In this document: one piece after another, positions 27,223 through 35,010 of the stretch
Layout of the letters: each line of letters begins with the position of its first letter
Numbering within the stretch: position 1 is the stretch's first letter
Translations under genes and position numbers: made by a program
DNA from: Thermohalobaculum sp039805905
GTDB lineage: Bacteria; Pseudomonadota; Alphaproteobacteria; Rhodobacterales; Rhodobacteraceae
DNA length: 64,000 nt
Reading direction: 5' to 3'
Assembly: GCA_039805905.1 (NCBI GenBank)
Contig: JBDIVM010000007.1
Span: 124,001-188,000 of the forward strand
The notes under the pieces: generated by a model
Database searches by the model: none
The model's input: only the letters and a program-made list of their open reading frames with translations
What the model was told of the DNA's origin: nothing

Positions 27223-28148
27223 TCCCGCGAGGCGCCATCGAGGCGGCCGGGAAACGAATCGCGCCGCATGTCCGGCGCACGCCGGTCATCGAGATCGACA
27301 GTGACGCGCTCGGCCTCGGCCGACCCGTCGCGCTGAAGCTCGAGCTTCTCCAGCACACCGGCAGCTTCAAGCCGCGCGGCGCCTTCAACAACCTCCTCTC
27401 CCGCGCGGTCCCGGCGGCCGGCGTCGTCGCGGCGTCGGGCGGCAACCACGGTGCGGCGGTGGCCTTCGCCGCCCGCAAGCTCGGCCTGCCCGCCCGCATC
27501 TATGTGCCCGAGGTCGCCGGCCCGGCCAAGATCGCGCTGATCCGCGAGACCGGCGCGGACCTGGTGGTGACCGGGGGCGCCTATCCCGAAGCCCTCGCCG
27601 CCGCCCGCGCGCACGAGGCCGCGACCGGGGCGATCCAGGTCCATGCCTATGACGCGCCCGAGACCGTGACGGGGCAGGGCACGGTGATGCTCGAATGGGA
27701 GGAGCAGGGGCTCGACGCCGACACGGTGCTGATCGCGGTCGGGGGCGGCGGGCTGATCGCGGGCGCGCTGGCCTGGCTCGCCGGCCGGCGCAAGGTGGTG
27801 GCGATCGAGCCCGAGGCCTGCCCGACGCTGAACCGCGCGCTGGCGGATGGCCCGGAGACCGAGGTTGCGGTCGGCGGCATTGCCGTCAGCGCGCTCGGCG
27901 CCCGGAGGATCGGCGCGATCTGCTACGGCCTCGCACGGGCGCAGACCGTCGAGAGCGTGCTGGTGCCCGACACCGCCATCGCCGAGGCGCAGCGCCGCCT
28001 CTGGCGCGGGCTCCGCATCCTTGCCGAGCCCGGCGGCGCCACCGCGCTCGCGGCGCTGACCTCCGGCGCCTACCGGCCCGCCCCCGGCGAGCGGGTCGCG
28101 GTGCTGGTCTGCGGCGGCAACCCATCGCCGGACCCGCTCGCGGGCTGA
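27219..28148 (+). CDS. Threonine/serine dehydratase-like PLP enzyme
   Basis: PLP fold-type II enzyme of 309 residues, catabolic threonine/serine dehydratase-like (deaminates to 2-oxobutyrate or pyruvate). The PLP lysine is in GSFKPRGAFNNL, the substrate loop is ASGGNHGAAVA and the phosphate loop is GGGGLIAGAL. There is no C-terminal ACT regulatory domain, so it is of the short, unregulated type. The GTG start overlaps the rlmN stop (GTGA), implying translational coupling. Precise substrate is open; hydroxyaspartate or related enzymes share these motifs. Confidence 0.82.
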   Translation: MIPRGAIEAAGKRIAPHVRRTPVIEIDSDALGLGRPVALKLELLQHTGSFKPRGAFNNLLSRAVPAAGVVAASGGNHGAAVAFAARKLGLPARIYVPEVAGPAKIALIRETGADLVVTGGAYPEALAAARAHEAATGAIQVHAYDAPETVTGQGTVMLEWEEQGLDADTVLIAVGGGGLIAGALAWLAGRRKVVAIEPEACPTLNRALADGPETEVAVGGIAVSALGARRIGAICYGLARAQTVESVLVPDTAIAEAQRRLWRGLRILAEPGGATALAALTSGAYRPAPGERVAVLVCGGNPSPDPLAG

Positions 28149-28155
28149 GGCCCCG

Positions 28156-28773
28156 GTGCCCCTCCAGAACCGCGTCACCCCCTTTGGCGAGATCGTCGCC
28201 GCCCGGTGGCGCGGGGCGCTGATGGGCAATCGCGGCTGCCTGCACGATGCCGCGGGCACGCTCGGCGCCGCCCGCTGGCGCCACGCCAACTGGGTCTGCT
28301 GCGTGACCGAATTCCGCGGCCGCCACCGCGCGCCGATGCCACCCGGCGCATACACCGCGCTCTTCTTCTGGGACGAGGCCTGCGCGCTCGCGGCCGGGCA
28401 CCGACCCTGCGCCCAATGCCGCTACGCCGACTGGCGCCGCTTCCTCGCCGCCTGGCAGGCGGCGGGCCTGCCGGGCGCGCGTGCGGCCACGATCGACCGC
28501 GCCCTCCACGCCGCCCGCGTCACCCGCGGCCGCCGGCAGGTCCGGCATGCGTGCGAGCTTTCGGGCCTGCCCGATGGCGCCTTCCTCTCCCGGCCGCAGG
28601 AGCCGGAGTCCCCGCTCCTCAAATGGCAGGGCCTGCTCTGGCGCTGGTCCGGGGAGGGGTATGCGGAAGCCGGACGGGCGGGCAGGGGCATTGTGACGGT
28701 CCTGACCCCGGCCCCGGCCGTCGCCGCGATTCGCGCCGGCTATCGTCCGGCAGTCAGGATCGCGCCCCGCTGA
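28156..28773 (+). CDS. Ada-zinc-site-like small protein, function unknown
   Basis: Predicted 205-residue protein starting at GTG 28156. The segment FFWDEACALAAGHRPCAQCR strongly recalls the second half of the Ada N-terminal zinc site (EALAAGFRPCKRC), and CC at NWVCCVTEF could supply two more ligands, giving a Cys4 zinc centre. The C-terminal part is unrelated to Ada. Length and codon use support a real gene. No assigned function; nucleic-acid binding or DNA repair is a guess. It directly follows the dehydratase (8 bp). Confidence 0.65.
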   Translation: MPLQNRVTPFGEIVAARWRGALMGNRGCLHDAAGTLGAARWRHANWVCCVTEFRGRHRAPMPPGAYTALFFWDEACALAAGHRPCAQCRYADWRRFLAAWQAAGLPGARAATIDRALHAARVTRGRRQVRHACELSGLPDGAFLSRPQEPESPLLKWQGLLWRWSGEGYAEAGRAGRGIVTVLTPAPAVAAIRAGYRPAVRIAPR

Positions 28774-28780
28774 TGCGGCC

Positions 28781-29773
28781 TCACAGGCCTTTCCGCGCGA
28801 TCAGCTCGCCGAGATCGGTCTCCGGCCGTGCGCCGATGTGGGAGATGATCTCGCCCGCCGCCACGCAGCCCATGCGGGCGGCGGTGCGGGCGTCGCGGCC
28901 GTGGGTCAGCCCGTGCAGGAAGCCCGCGGCAAAGAGGTCGCCCGCGCCGGTGGCGTCGACCACATGGGCAGGCTCGGTCGGCACCAGGGTCCGGCGGCCG
29001 TCCTCGATCACCCAGGCGCCCTGCGGGCCGACGGTGACGGCGGCGAAGCGAACCTCGGCGGCGCACTGGTCGAGCGCGCCCTCGAGAGTCGCCGTGCGGT
29101 AGAGCGACATGATCTCGTGCTCGTTGGCGAACAGCAGGTCGAGGTCGTCGCGGATCATCCGGCGGAAGGCGTCGCGGTGGCGATCGACGCAGAACGGGTC
29201 GGAGAGGGTCACCGAGGCCCGCCCGCCGCCCCGCTTGCAGGCGGCGATGGCCTTGGCGAAGGCCTCGTGGCTCTCCGGCCCGTCGAAGCGGTAGCCTTCG
29301 AGATAGAGCCAGTCGGCGCGGCCCATCATCGCCTCGTCGATGTCCGAGGGCGCGAGGTGTTCGGAGACGCCGAGATAGGTGTTCATCGACCGCTCGCCGT
29401 CCGGTGAGACCAGCACCATGCAGCGGCCGGTCTCGTGGCCGTGCTCCTTCGGCGCGGGCGGCGTCTCGTAGACTGCCCCCTGCGCGCGCAGGTCATGGGC
29501 GAAGATGGCGCCGAGCTGGTCGTCCCTGACCTTGCCGACATAGGCCGCGCGACTCCCCAGCATGGCGAGCCCGGCGATGGTGTTGGCGCCCGACCCGCCG
29601 GAAACCTCGGTCGCCGGCCCCATCCGCGCATAGAGCTCGGCAGCGCGCTCGGTCCCGATCAGGGTCATGACCCCCTTGCCGATCCCGTTCTCGGCCAGGA
29701 AGGCATCCTCGACCCGGGCCAGGATGTCGACCAGCGCATTGCCGATGCCGACCACGTCGAAACGGTCATTCAC
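28781..29773 (-). CDS. PfkB-family adenosine/sugar kinase
   Basis: Kinase of 330 residues, probably adenosine kinase. PfkB features: GGSGANTIAGLAMLG (substrate side), GRCMVLVSPDGERSMNTYLG and the catalytic VVDATGAGDLFAAGFLHGL near the C-terminus, where Asp of DATGAGD is the base. Adenosine kinase is suggested by the N-terminal VVGIGNALVDILA and SMNTYLG, but ribokinase-like specificity is not excluded. Its start overlaps the stop of nth by 4 bp (ATGA). Confidence 0.82.
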   Translation of the reverse strand: MNDRFDVVGIGNALVDILARVEDAFLAENGIGKGVMTLIGTERAAELYARMGPATEVSGGSGANTIAGLAMLGSRAAYVGKVRDDQLGAIFAHDLRAQGAVYETPPAPKEHGHETGRCMVLVSPDGERSMNTYLGVSEHLAPSDIDEAMMGRADWLYLEGYRFDGPESHEAFAKAIAACKRGGGRASVTLSDPFCVDRHRDAFRRMIRDDLDLLFANEHEIMSLYRTATLEGALDQCAAEVRFAAVTVGPQGAWVIEDGRRTLVPTEPAHVVDATGAGDLFAAGFLHGLTHGRDARTAARMGCVAAGEIISHIGARPETDLGELIARKGL

Positions 29774-30414
29774 GCCGTCTTCTCCTCATACAGGCAGATG
29801 TCGCTGATCGGGCAGTCGCCGCATTTCGGCTTGCGCGCCTCGCAGGTATAGCGGCCGTGCAGGATCAGCCAGTGATGGGCGCCGAGCGCGTATTCGGCCG
29901 GGACGTTGTCCTCGAGTGCACGCTCGACCGCCGCCACGTCCTTGCCGGGTGCGATGCCGGTGCGGTTCGCGACCCGGAACACATGGGTGTCGACCGCCAT
30001 CGCCGGCACCCGCCACCAGGTGTTCAGCACCACGTTTGCGGTCTTGCGCCCCACGCCCGGCAGCGAAGCCAGCGCCGCGCGCGAGGAGGGAACCTCGCCG
30101 CCATACTCCTCGATCAGGATGCGGCTGAGCTTCAGCACGTTCTTCGCCTTGTTTCGGAAGAGCCCGATGGTGCGGATGTGCCCGATCAGCGCCTCCTCGC
30201 CCAGCGCCAGCATCTTCGCCGGCGTATCGGCGATCTCGAACAGCCCGTGCGTCGCCCGGTTCACACCCTTGTCGGTCGCCTGGGCGCTCAGCGCCACGGC
30301 GACCAGCAGCGTGAAGGCATTGACATGCTCGAGCTCGCCCATCGGCTCGGGGCGGAGCTCGGCGAGGCGGCGGAAGCATTCCTTGAGGGCGGCGTAGGGA
30401 AGCTGCGCGGTCAT
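29770..30414 (-). CDS. nth: Endonuclease III (DNA glycosylase/AP lyase)
   Basis: Base-excision repair enzyme of 214 residues removing oxidised pyrimidines. HhH motif LPGVGRKTANVVLNTWW carries the catalytic Lys; the Asp is in MAVDTHVFRVANRTG. The C-terminal 4Fe-4S loop is intact: Cx6Cx2Cx5C in CEARKPKCGDCPISDIC. ATG 30414 gives the standard length; upstream in-frame sequence is unlikely coding. The two-gene operon nth-adenosine kinase has coupled ends. Confidence 0.94.
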   Translation of the reverse strand: MTAQLPYAALKECFRRLAELRPEPMGELEHVNAFTLLVAVALSAQATDKGVNRATHGLFEIADTPAKMLALGEEALIGHIRTIGLFRNKAKNVLKLSRILIEEYGGEVPSSRAALASLPGVGRKTANVVLNTWWRVPAMAVDTHVFRVANRTGIAPGKDVAAVERALEDNVPAEYALGAHHWLILHGRYTCEARKPKCGDCPISDICLYEEKTA

Positions 30415-30503
30415 GGCGGCGGACGATGCCCGGCCCGGCATCGAAAGGCAAGCGGGCATCCGCAGCAGGCTCCGGCGGACCGGCATCCCGGCCCGCGTTG
30501 AAT

Positions 30504-30517
30504 CCGGTTGCAACCGG
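30504..30517. promoter_or_regulatory. Perfect palindrome upstream of the Ada-like gene
   Basis: CCGGTTGCAACCGG, a perfect 14-bp palindrome in the 227-bp gap between the divergent nth and the Ada-like gene. Its position, about 125 bp before the Ada-like start and 90 bp before nth, fits an operator acting on one or both. No regulator is identified. Confidence 0.3.
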
Positions 30518-30641
30518 GGCGGGAATCAGGGCTAATCCCTTTGCGGGTGACATCGCGCGATCTCGACCGGGCCGCAGGAATCGGGTGGCCCGGGAGCGGG
30601 CCAGGGCTAGAGTTTGTGGCGTCAGCACGGAGTGTCACCCC

Positions 30642-31595
30642 ATGAATGTCCGCATGAACGCCCCGACGAACGCCCCGACGAACGCCCCGACGAACGCCCC
30701 GACCAACGTTTCGGTGAACGTCCCGCCCGGCAGCCTCCCGGCCGCGCCGCGGCCGCCGGAGGCCGGCAGCTTCCACTACCAGCTGATGGCCGCCGCGCTC
30801 GGCTACATCGAGGCGCAGCGCGACCGCCAGCCCTCGCTCGACGAGGTGGCAGGCGCCATCGGCCTCAGCCCCACGCATTTCCAGCGGGTGTTCAGCCAGT
30901 GGGTCGGCATCAGCCCGAAGCGCTACCTGCAGCACCTGACGCTCGGCCACGCCAAGCGGCTGCTCGACGAGCGCTTCACGGTGCTGGACGCGACCTATGC
31001 CAGCGGGCTTTCGGCGCCTTCGCGGCTTCACGACCTGTTCCTGCGGTGGGAGGCGATGACGCCCGGCGAGTATGCCCGCCACGGCAAGGGGCTGACGATC
31101 TCGTGGGGCTGGTTCCCCAGCCCCTTCGGCGACGCGCTGGCGATGGGCACCGGGCGCGGCCTCTGTGGAATGGCCTTCGCCGCCGAGCAGGGCCGCGACC
31201 GGGTCCTGGCCGACATGCGCGCCCGCTGGCCCGAGGCGGAGTTCCGCGCGGCACCCGACCGGATCCGCCCCTGGGCCGAGGCCGCCTTCGGCGGGGGTGA
31301 GGGGGGCAGCGAGCTGCGGCTCGAGCTGATCGGCGCACCCTTCCAGATCAAGGTCTGGGAGGCGCTGCTCGCGGTGCCGCCGGGCCGCGTGACCACCTAT
31401 TCCGAGATCGCGCGCCGGATCGGCAGCCCCCGCGCCGTGCGCGCCGTGGGCACTGCGGTCGGGCGCAATCCGCTCGCGTGGCTGATCCCCTGCCACCGGG
31501 CGCTCAGGCGCGACGGCGGGCTCGGAGGCTACCACTGGGGACTGCCCCTGAAACGTGCAATGCTCGCCTACGAATCGGCGCGATCGGAGTTGTGA
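30642..31595 (+). CDS. AraC-type HTH fused to methylated-DNA-cysteine S-methyltransferase (Ada-like, lacking zinc domain)
   Basis: Fusion of 317 residues. A low-complexity N-terminus contains NAPT x4; an AraC HTH region (about 48-145) has YIEAQRDRQPSLDEVAGAIG; a methyltransferase domain (about 150-317) has FQIKVWEALLAVPPGRVTTY and active-site IPCHRALR. The acceptor Cys removes methyl from O6-methylguanine. Unlike E. coli Ada it lacks the N-terminal methylphosphotriester-sensing zinc domain, so a regulatory role is uncertain. ATG 30642 has GGAG upstream; ATG 30654 is an alternative. The next gene begins 3 bp after the stop. Confidence 0.87.
   Translation: MNVRMNAPTNAPTNAPTNAPTNVSVNVPPGSLPAAPRPPEAGSFHYQLMAAALGYIEAQRDRQPSLDEVAGAIGLSPTHFQRVFSQWVGISPKRYLQHLTLGHAKRLLDERFTVLDATYASGLSAPSRLHDLFLRWEAMTPGEYARHGKGLTISWGWFPSPFGDALAMGTGRGLCGMAFAAEQGRDRVLADMRARWPEAEFRAAPDRIRPWAEAAFGGGEGGSELRLELIGAPFQIKVWEALLAVPPGRVTTYSEIARRIGSPRAVRAVGTAVGRNPLAWLIPCHRALRRDGGLGGYHWGLPLKRAMLAYESARSEL
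30654..30716 (+). repeat. Tandem 12-bp repeat in the Ada-like gene
   Basis: Four to five copies of a 12-bp unit AACGCCCCGACG at the 5' end of the gene encode (Asn-Ala-Pro-Thr)n, the last copy degraded to NVSV. The repeat length is a multiple of three, so copy number changes would keep the frame. The first copies are almost identical at base level, indicating recent expansion. Confidence 0.85.
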
Positions 31596-31597
31596 TT

Positions 31598-32362
31598 ATG
31601 GGTTCCCGCCTTTCACTCGACCGGGGCATGTTCCCGCTTGCCGTCGCCGTGCTGCGCGCCAACTGGATGCCCTGCGGCGTGGCGGCGCTGCTGCTGCTGG
31701 CGGCGAATGCCGGGCAGGGCTATGTGCCCGCGGCGCTCGCCTTCGCCGTGGTCCGCGCGCTGATCATCATGATCGTCGGCTACGCCGCCTACCGGACGCT
31801 CTTGAGCGGCGGGCGCGTGCGCGGCTGGCGCGCGGTGGCGACGCCGGAGGGCAGGATGCCCTGGCGCTATGCCGGGGTCATGCTGATGATCCTCTCGCCC
31901 ATCCTGGTGCTGGGCATCGTCTGGACCTCGCCCGGCCACGACGTCGCGCCGACCACGCTGCCCGGCATCGCCTTCGGGGTGACGATGGTGCTGGGCTACA
32001 CCGCCGCCTATGTGCTGATCGGCACCGCCCTGCCCGAGGTGGCGGAGCGGGGCGAGGTGGCGCTCTCCGGGGCGATCGCGCGCGGGCGCGCCAACTACCG
32101 GGTGATCGCGCGGGCGATGGTGTTCGGGCCCTGGCTGTTCCGCGCCGGCTCGCTCGCGTTCATCATCGGGCTCAGCATGGCCGGCGTGACCACGGACCCG
32201 TTCAACGGCCATACCGGCGCCTTCCAGCCGGCGGCGCTGGGGCCGATGCTGCTGCTGACCTCGGCCCATGTGTTCGCCGAGATCCTGACCGCGATCGTGA
32301 TGTGCCGGGCCTACCGCCGCCATGCGGCCGAGCCCGCGGGCGCGGTCGCCGTCGCGGCCTGA
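31598..32362 (+). CDS. Predicted inner-membrane protein, six helices
   Basis: Protein of 254 residues with about six hydrophobic helices (for example WMPCGVAALLLLAANAG, ALAFAVVRALIIMIVGYAAY and LGPMLLLTSAHVFAEIL). GGAG ends 8 bp before ATG 31598, and the gene follows the Ada-like gene by 2 bp, so the two should be co-transcribed. No family recognised; no catalytic motif. A role linked to DNA alkylation repair is only suggested by position. Confidence 0.65.
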   Translation: MGSRLSLDRGMFPLAVAVLRANWMPCGVAALLLLAANAGQGYVPAALAFAVVRALIIMIVGYAAYRTLLSGGRVRGWRAVATPEGRMPWRYAGVMLMILSPILVLGIVWTSPGHDVAPTTLPGIAFGVTMVLGYTAAYVLIGTALPEVAERGEVALSGAIARGRANYRVIARAMVFGPWLFRAGSLAFIIGLSMAGVTTDPFNGHTGAFQPAALGPMLLLTSAHVFAEILTAIVMCRAYRRHAAEPAGAVAVAA

Positions 32363-32369
32363 GCCGCGC

Positions 32370-32549
32370 TCAGGCGCGCGCCTGGTTCAGCCGGAAGAGC
32401 CGCGCCAGGATCGCGTCCTCGTCGATGCCGGCGCGCCAGTCCCCGCCCCAGCCGTAAGCCTCGGCCACCGCCTCATCCAGCGCCCGGTGGGCATGGTCGA
32501 GCCAGGCGGGCCGGGCGTTGTAGAGGGCGGTGAGGGTCCGCTTCGTCAT
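32370..32549 (-). pseudogene. C-terminal fragment of a large DNA methyltransferase
   Basis: Sixty codons read TKRTLTALYNARPAWLDHAH (start) and DEDAILARLFRLNQARA (end), which match the extreme C-terminus of the large (about 900-1000 aa) class I SAM-dependent DNA methyltransferases (MmeI/YeeA-like). The rest of the gene is absent: an IS3 fragment begins 61 bp away, and the matching N-terminal fragment lies beyond it (32811-32848). I infer a restriction/modification-type gene from which all but the two ends was deleted. Confidence 0.65.
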
Positions 32550-32610
32550 CAGAAGCTGTGTCTCGCGGCTTTGCCCTTTGTCTCTGGCGAGAGAGGTGGC
32601 TGCGAAAAAC

Positions 32611-32810
32611 TGAACAGCCGGGATAAGTGGATTTTCCGCGCAACAGCGGCATGATGCTGCGAGCCAGGAGAAGACCATGGCAAGATGACCGCGCCGGAAC
32701 CATAGCCCGGCATTCAAAGCGAAAGTCGCGGTGGCCGCGATCAAGGGCGAGAAAACCCTGCTCGAGCTGGCGCAGGATTTCGACGTCCACCCGAACCAGA
32801 TCACTTCGGC
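32611..32810 (+). mobile_element. Truncated IS3-family insertion sequence with dead orfA
   Basis: TGAACAGCCGGGATAAGTGG at 32611 resembles an IS3-family left end. About 66 bp on, ATG 32677 opens orfA after AGGAG: M-A-R-stop-P-R-R-N-H, then SPAFKAKVAVAAIKGEKTLL and ELAQDFDVHPNQIT, the typical IS3 OrfA N-terminus with its HTH. A TGA at codon 4 kills it, and the similarity stops abruptly at NQIT (about 32810), where the methyltransferase N-terminal fragment begins. The right half of the element is gone. Confidence 0.75.
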
Positions 32811-32848
32811 GAGGCCCGCCACCTGGCGATGAAATCCTGCGGTGTCAC
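32811..32848 (-). pseudogene. N-terminal fragment of the same DNA methyltransferase
   Basis: Starting at GTG 32848, the minus strand reads VTPQDFIARWRAS, which matches the usual start (MTPQxFIAKWRAS) of large class I DNA methyltransferases, then runs into the IS3 fragment and a stop (SPK-stop). Together with the C-terminal piece at 32370-32549 it brackets the deletion. Confidence 0.55.
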
Positions 32849-32940
32849 GGCCGGTCTCCCGCGCTGCCCGGAGCGAGGATAGCCGCAAGCCCGCGCGCCT
32901 GCCAGCACGGCATCGGCCCGTGCCCGCACACACTGTCCCG

Positions 32941-33001
32941 AATTGGCACAGATTAAAAAAACAGCCAATTTCAACCACTTGTCCGCGCGTACACTGTGCC
33001 A
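32941..33001. repeat. Nested inverted repeats in AT-rich DNA
   Basis: AATTGGC (32941-32947) pairs with GCCAATT (32964-32970) across an A-rich loop. TGGCACAG (32944-32951) pairs with CTGTGCCA (32994-33001). They lie upstream of the methyltransferase N-terminal fragment and could be its former control region, or part of the repeat described at 32971-33009. Confidence 0.5.
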
Positions 33002-33009
33002 CACACCCC
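32971..33009 (+). repeat. Copy A of a 39-bp intergenic repeat
   Basis: The 39-bp sequence is about 32/39 identical to copy B at 42575-42613 (opposite strand), with a perfect 13-bp core CGCGTACACTGTG, and flanking TCAACC and CCCC ends. It lies between the IS3/methyltransferase scar and the 3' end of speE. Confidence 0.6.
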
Positions 33010-33022
33010 CGCCGGGGCCGCC

Positions 33023-33883
33023 TCAGCCCGTCAGCGCCCTCACATAGCCCGGCAGGGCGAAGGCCGCCTTGTGGACCTCGGGGGTGTAGTAGCGGGTCTC
33101 GATCCCGGCCGCGGCGAAGCGGGCCTCGAGCGTGGCGAGGGGGGTGTGGCGGGCCTCTGAACCGGTCGCCCAGCCGAAGGCCATCGGCCCGCCCGCATAG
33201 GTCGGCACGGTCGCCAGGTAGCAGGTCGCATCGGCCCAGAGCGTGCGGAAGGCGCGCAGGGTCTGGCGCAGTTCGTCCGGCTGCTGGAACGGCACGCCGT
33301 TCTGGGTGACGAAGATGCCCCCCGGCGCCAGCCGCCGCCTCACATGGCCATAGAAGCTGTCGGTGAACAGCACCTCGCCCGGCCCGATCGGGTCGGTCGA
33401 ATCCGAGATCACCACGTCGAACCGCTCCACGCTCTCGCGCACGAAGGTGGCGCCGTCGGCGATCACGAGGTTCAGGCGGGGGTCGTCGAACGCCCCGGCG
33501 CTGATGCCGGGCAGGTACTTCTTCGAGAACTCCACCACGCCGGCGTCGATCTCGACCATGGTCACATGCCCGACCGATGGGTGGCGCAGCACCTCGCGGG
33601 CCATGCCGCCATCGCCGCCGCCGATGATCAGCACCCGCCGCGCGCTGCCGTGGGCCAGCACCGGCACATGGGCCATCATCTCGTGATAGATGAACTCGTC
33701 GCCCTCGGTGACCTGCACCACCCCGTCGAGCGTCAGCACCCGGCCATAGCGCGGGGTCTCGAACAGCCTCAGCCGCTGGTGTGCGGTCTGGCTGTCGTAG
33801 AGCACGCGGGTCTCGCGGAAGGCCTGGGCGCGGTCGGGATAGAGCGACTCGACGGTCCAGCCGGGGATGACGGGATCTGTCAT
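33023..33883 (-). CDS. speE: Spermidine synthase
   Basis: Aminopropyltransferase of 286 residues making spermidine from putrescine and decarboxylated SAM. Motifs: GRVLTLDGVVQVTEGDEFIY and YHEMMAHVPV (substrate), VLIIGGGDGGMAREVLRH (SAM fold), VISDSTDPIGPGEVLF (catalytic Asp) and YYTPEVHKAAFALP near the end. It lies 51 bp downstream of speD and the two are probably one operon. The agmatinase at the right edge makes putrescine, its co-substrate. Confidence 0.93.
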   Translation of the reverse strand: MTDPVIPGWTVESLYPDRAQAFRETRVLYDSQTAHQRLRLFETPRYGRVLTLDGVVQVTEGDEFIYHEMMAHVPVLAHGSARRVLIIGGGDGGMAREVLRHPSVGHVTMVEIDAGVVEFSKKYLPGISAGAFDDPRLNLVIADGATFVRESVERFDVVISDSTDPIGPGEVLFTDSFYGHVRRRLAPGGIFVTQNGVPFQQPDELRQTLRAFRTLWADATCYLATVPTYAGGPMAFGWATGSEARHTPLATLEARFAAAGIETRYYTPEVHKAAFALPGYVRALTG

Positions 33884-33934
33884 GGCGGGCCTCCCGCGTT
33901 CGAGTCGTGAGACGGCAGCGGTCGCGCGCGGGGC

Positions 33935-34444
33935 TCAGCCCGCCGCGACCAGCCCCTCGCCGCGCAGGAGTTCCTTCACCCGCACGTCGCCGGCGCTGAA
34001 GGTGCGGCGCAGCACCTCGACCGCGCGCCAAGGATCGGCCCCGCCGCACATGAACACGTCGAAGGCGCCATAGCCGATCTCGGGCCAGGTGTGCACCGAG
34101 ATGTGGCTCTCGGCCAGCACCGCCACCCCGCTCACGCCCTGCGGCGAGAACTTGTGGGTGTGGATGTGCAGGAGCGTGGCCCCGCAGACCGCGACGCACT
34201 CGCGGAACGCGCCCTGAATGCGCGCCTCGTCGTCCAGCCCCTCGCCATCGATCACCTCGATGATGAGATGGGTGCCGGCAAAAACCTTGCCGCCACGGCG
34301 GATGAAGTGGTCGTCGCGGGACTCGTCCAGCACGTCCCGATCCGAAACGACGGTCAGATGACCGCGGTTGTAACCCGTGTCTTCCTCTTGGGTGGTGCCT
34401 GTCCCCAGGTCCATCCCCAGTCGGAAGAGGTGTGCCTGGCTCAT
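33935..34444 (-). CDS. speD: S-adenosylmethionine decarboxylase proenzyme
   Basis: Pyruvoyl enzyme of 169 residues supplying decarboxylated SAM to SpeE. The self-cleavage site is before S113 in VLAESHISVHTWPE, generating the pyruvoyl group; C133 lies in MCGGADPW. The length is close to the prokaryotic class 1 proenzyme, with an N-terminal extension of about 25 residues. GGGGAGG precedes the ATG at 34444. Confidence 0.92.
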   Translation of the reverse strand: MSQAHLFRLGMDLGTGTTQEEDTGYNRGHLTVVSDRDVLDESRDDHFIRRGGKVFAGTHLIIEVIDGEGLDDEARIQGAFRECVAVCGATLLHIHTHKFSPQGVSGVAVLAESHISVHTWPEIGYGAFDVFMCGGADPWRAVEVLRRTFSAGDVRVKELLRGEGLVAAG

Positions 34445-34956
34445 GGCATCGCCTCCCCTACCAGCAGATTGGCCCAGTGGTCCCTTAGCGCCCCCCCGGA
34501 GGAAACGGGGTTGGGATCGGTGACACTGTGGACGGCTCAGATACGCGTTCCCTCACTCCGGCGCAAGGTCGATGCCGCCGCGTGCCGGAAAATAATTTGG
34601 CCACAGTTGGGCCTATCTCTTGCCACGGGCTCGGTTGATAATCGCAACCGTCCGGTCTGCAGCCGGGTGGCGTCGTGCGGGAAAGCGAATGTCACCGCCG
34701 CTGGCCTCCACTGCCGCCAGGTCCCGCGACCGGACATGCCAAGGGTCCCGGTTCTGTCGAACCGGGTGCTTGGGGCGCTCCGGTGGTCTCTCCCCCCTCT
34801 TGACTGCCGGGGCGCCATTCCCGCCTTCCTCCGATGCGTGATGCGATCATGCGTGCGGGCGTTGCTTTCGTTTACCTGCCCTTTACGATTTGGGCGGGAA
34901 ATGGGCCTACGCGCGACCAGGGACGCACGCAGCACCATGCCGTTGGGACAGGTGTG
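34445..34956. other. Non-coding stretch upstream of speD
   Basis: About 510 bp without a credible gene; open frames here have poor composition. It contains the candidate speD promoter (34538-34566) and a small inverted repeat CGGTTG/CAACCG at 34632-34650. It could hold a long speD leader; no known riboswitch fold was recognised. Confidence 0.5.
34538..34566 (-). promoter_or_regulatory. Candidate promoter of speD-speE
   Basis: On the minus strand TTGCGC (34566-34561) and TATCTG (34543-34538) are 17 bp apart, a reasonable sigma-70 pattern, about 95 bp before the speD start. No mapped start supports it. Confidence 0.35.
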
Positions 34957-34994
34957 AACGCCCCGGCAGTTCCGTCCGGAGCTGCCGGGGCGTT
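34957..34994 (-). terminator. Strong hairpin downstream of purH
   Basis: AACGCCCCGGCAG (34957-34969) pairs perfectly with CTGCCGGGGCGTT (34982-34994) across a 12-nt loop. The stem is 13 bp and starts 16 bp beyond the purH stop. No T-run follows on the minus strand, so it may be Rho-independent only in part, or a 3'-stabilising hairpin. Confidence 0.6.
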
Positions 34995-35010
34995 CCGCCT
35001 CCCGGGCCGG

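Noticed and set aside
32550..32610. Another mobile-element end or gene piece between the methyltransferase C-terminus and the IS3 left end
   Set aside because: The open frame translates to sequence that matches neither family with confidence; left unassigned.
34537..34938. 133-codon minus-strand frame between purH and speD
   Set aside because: Arg/Gly-rich with no ribosome site, coding bias or recognisable domain; it overlaps the candidate speD leader.
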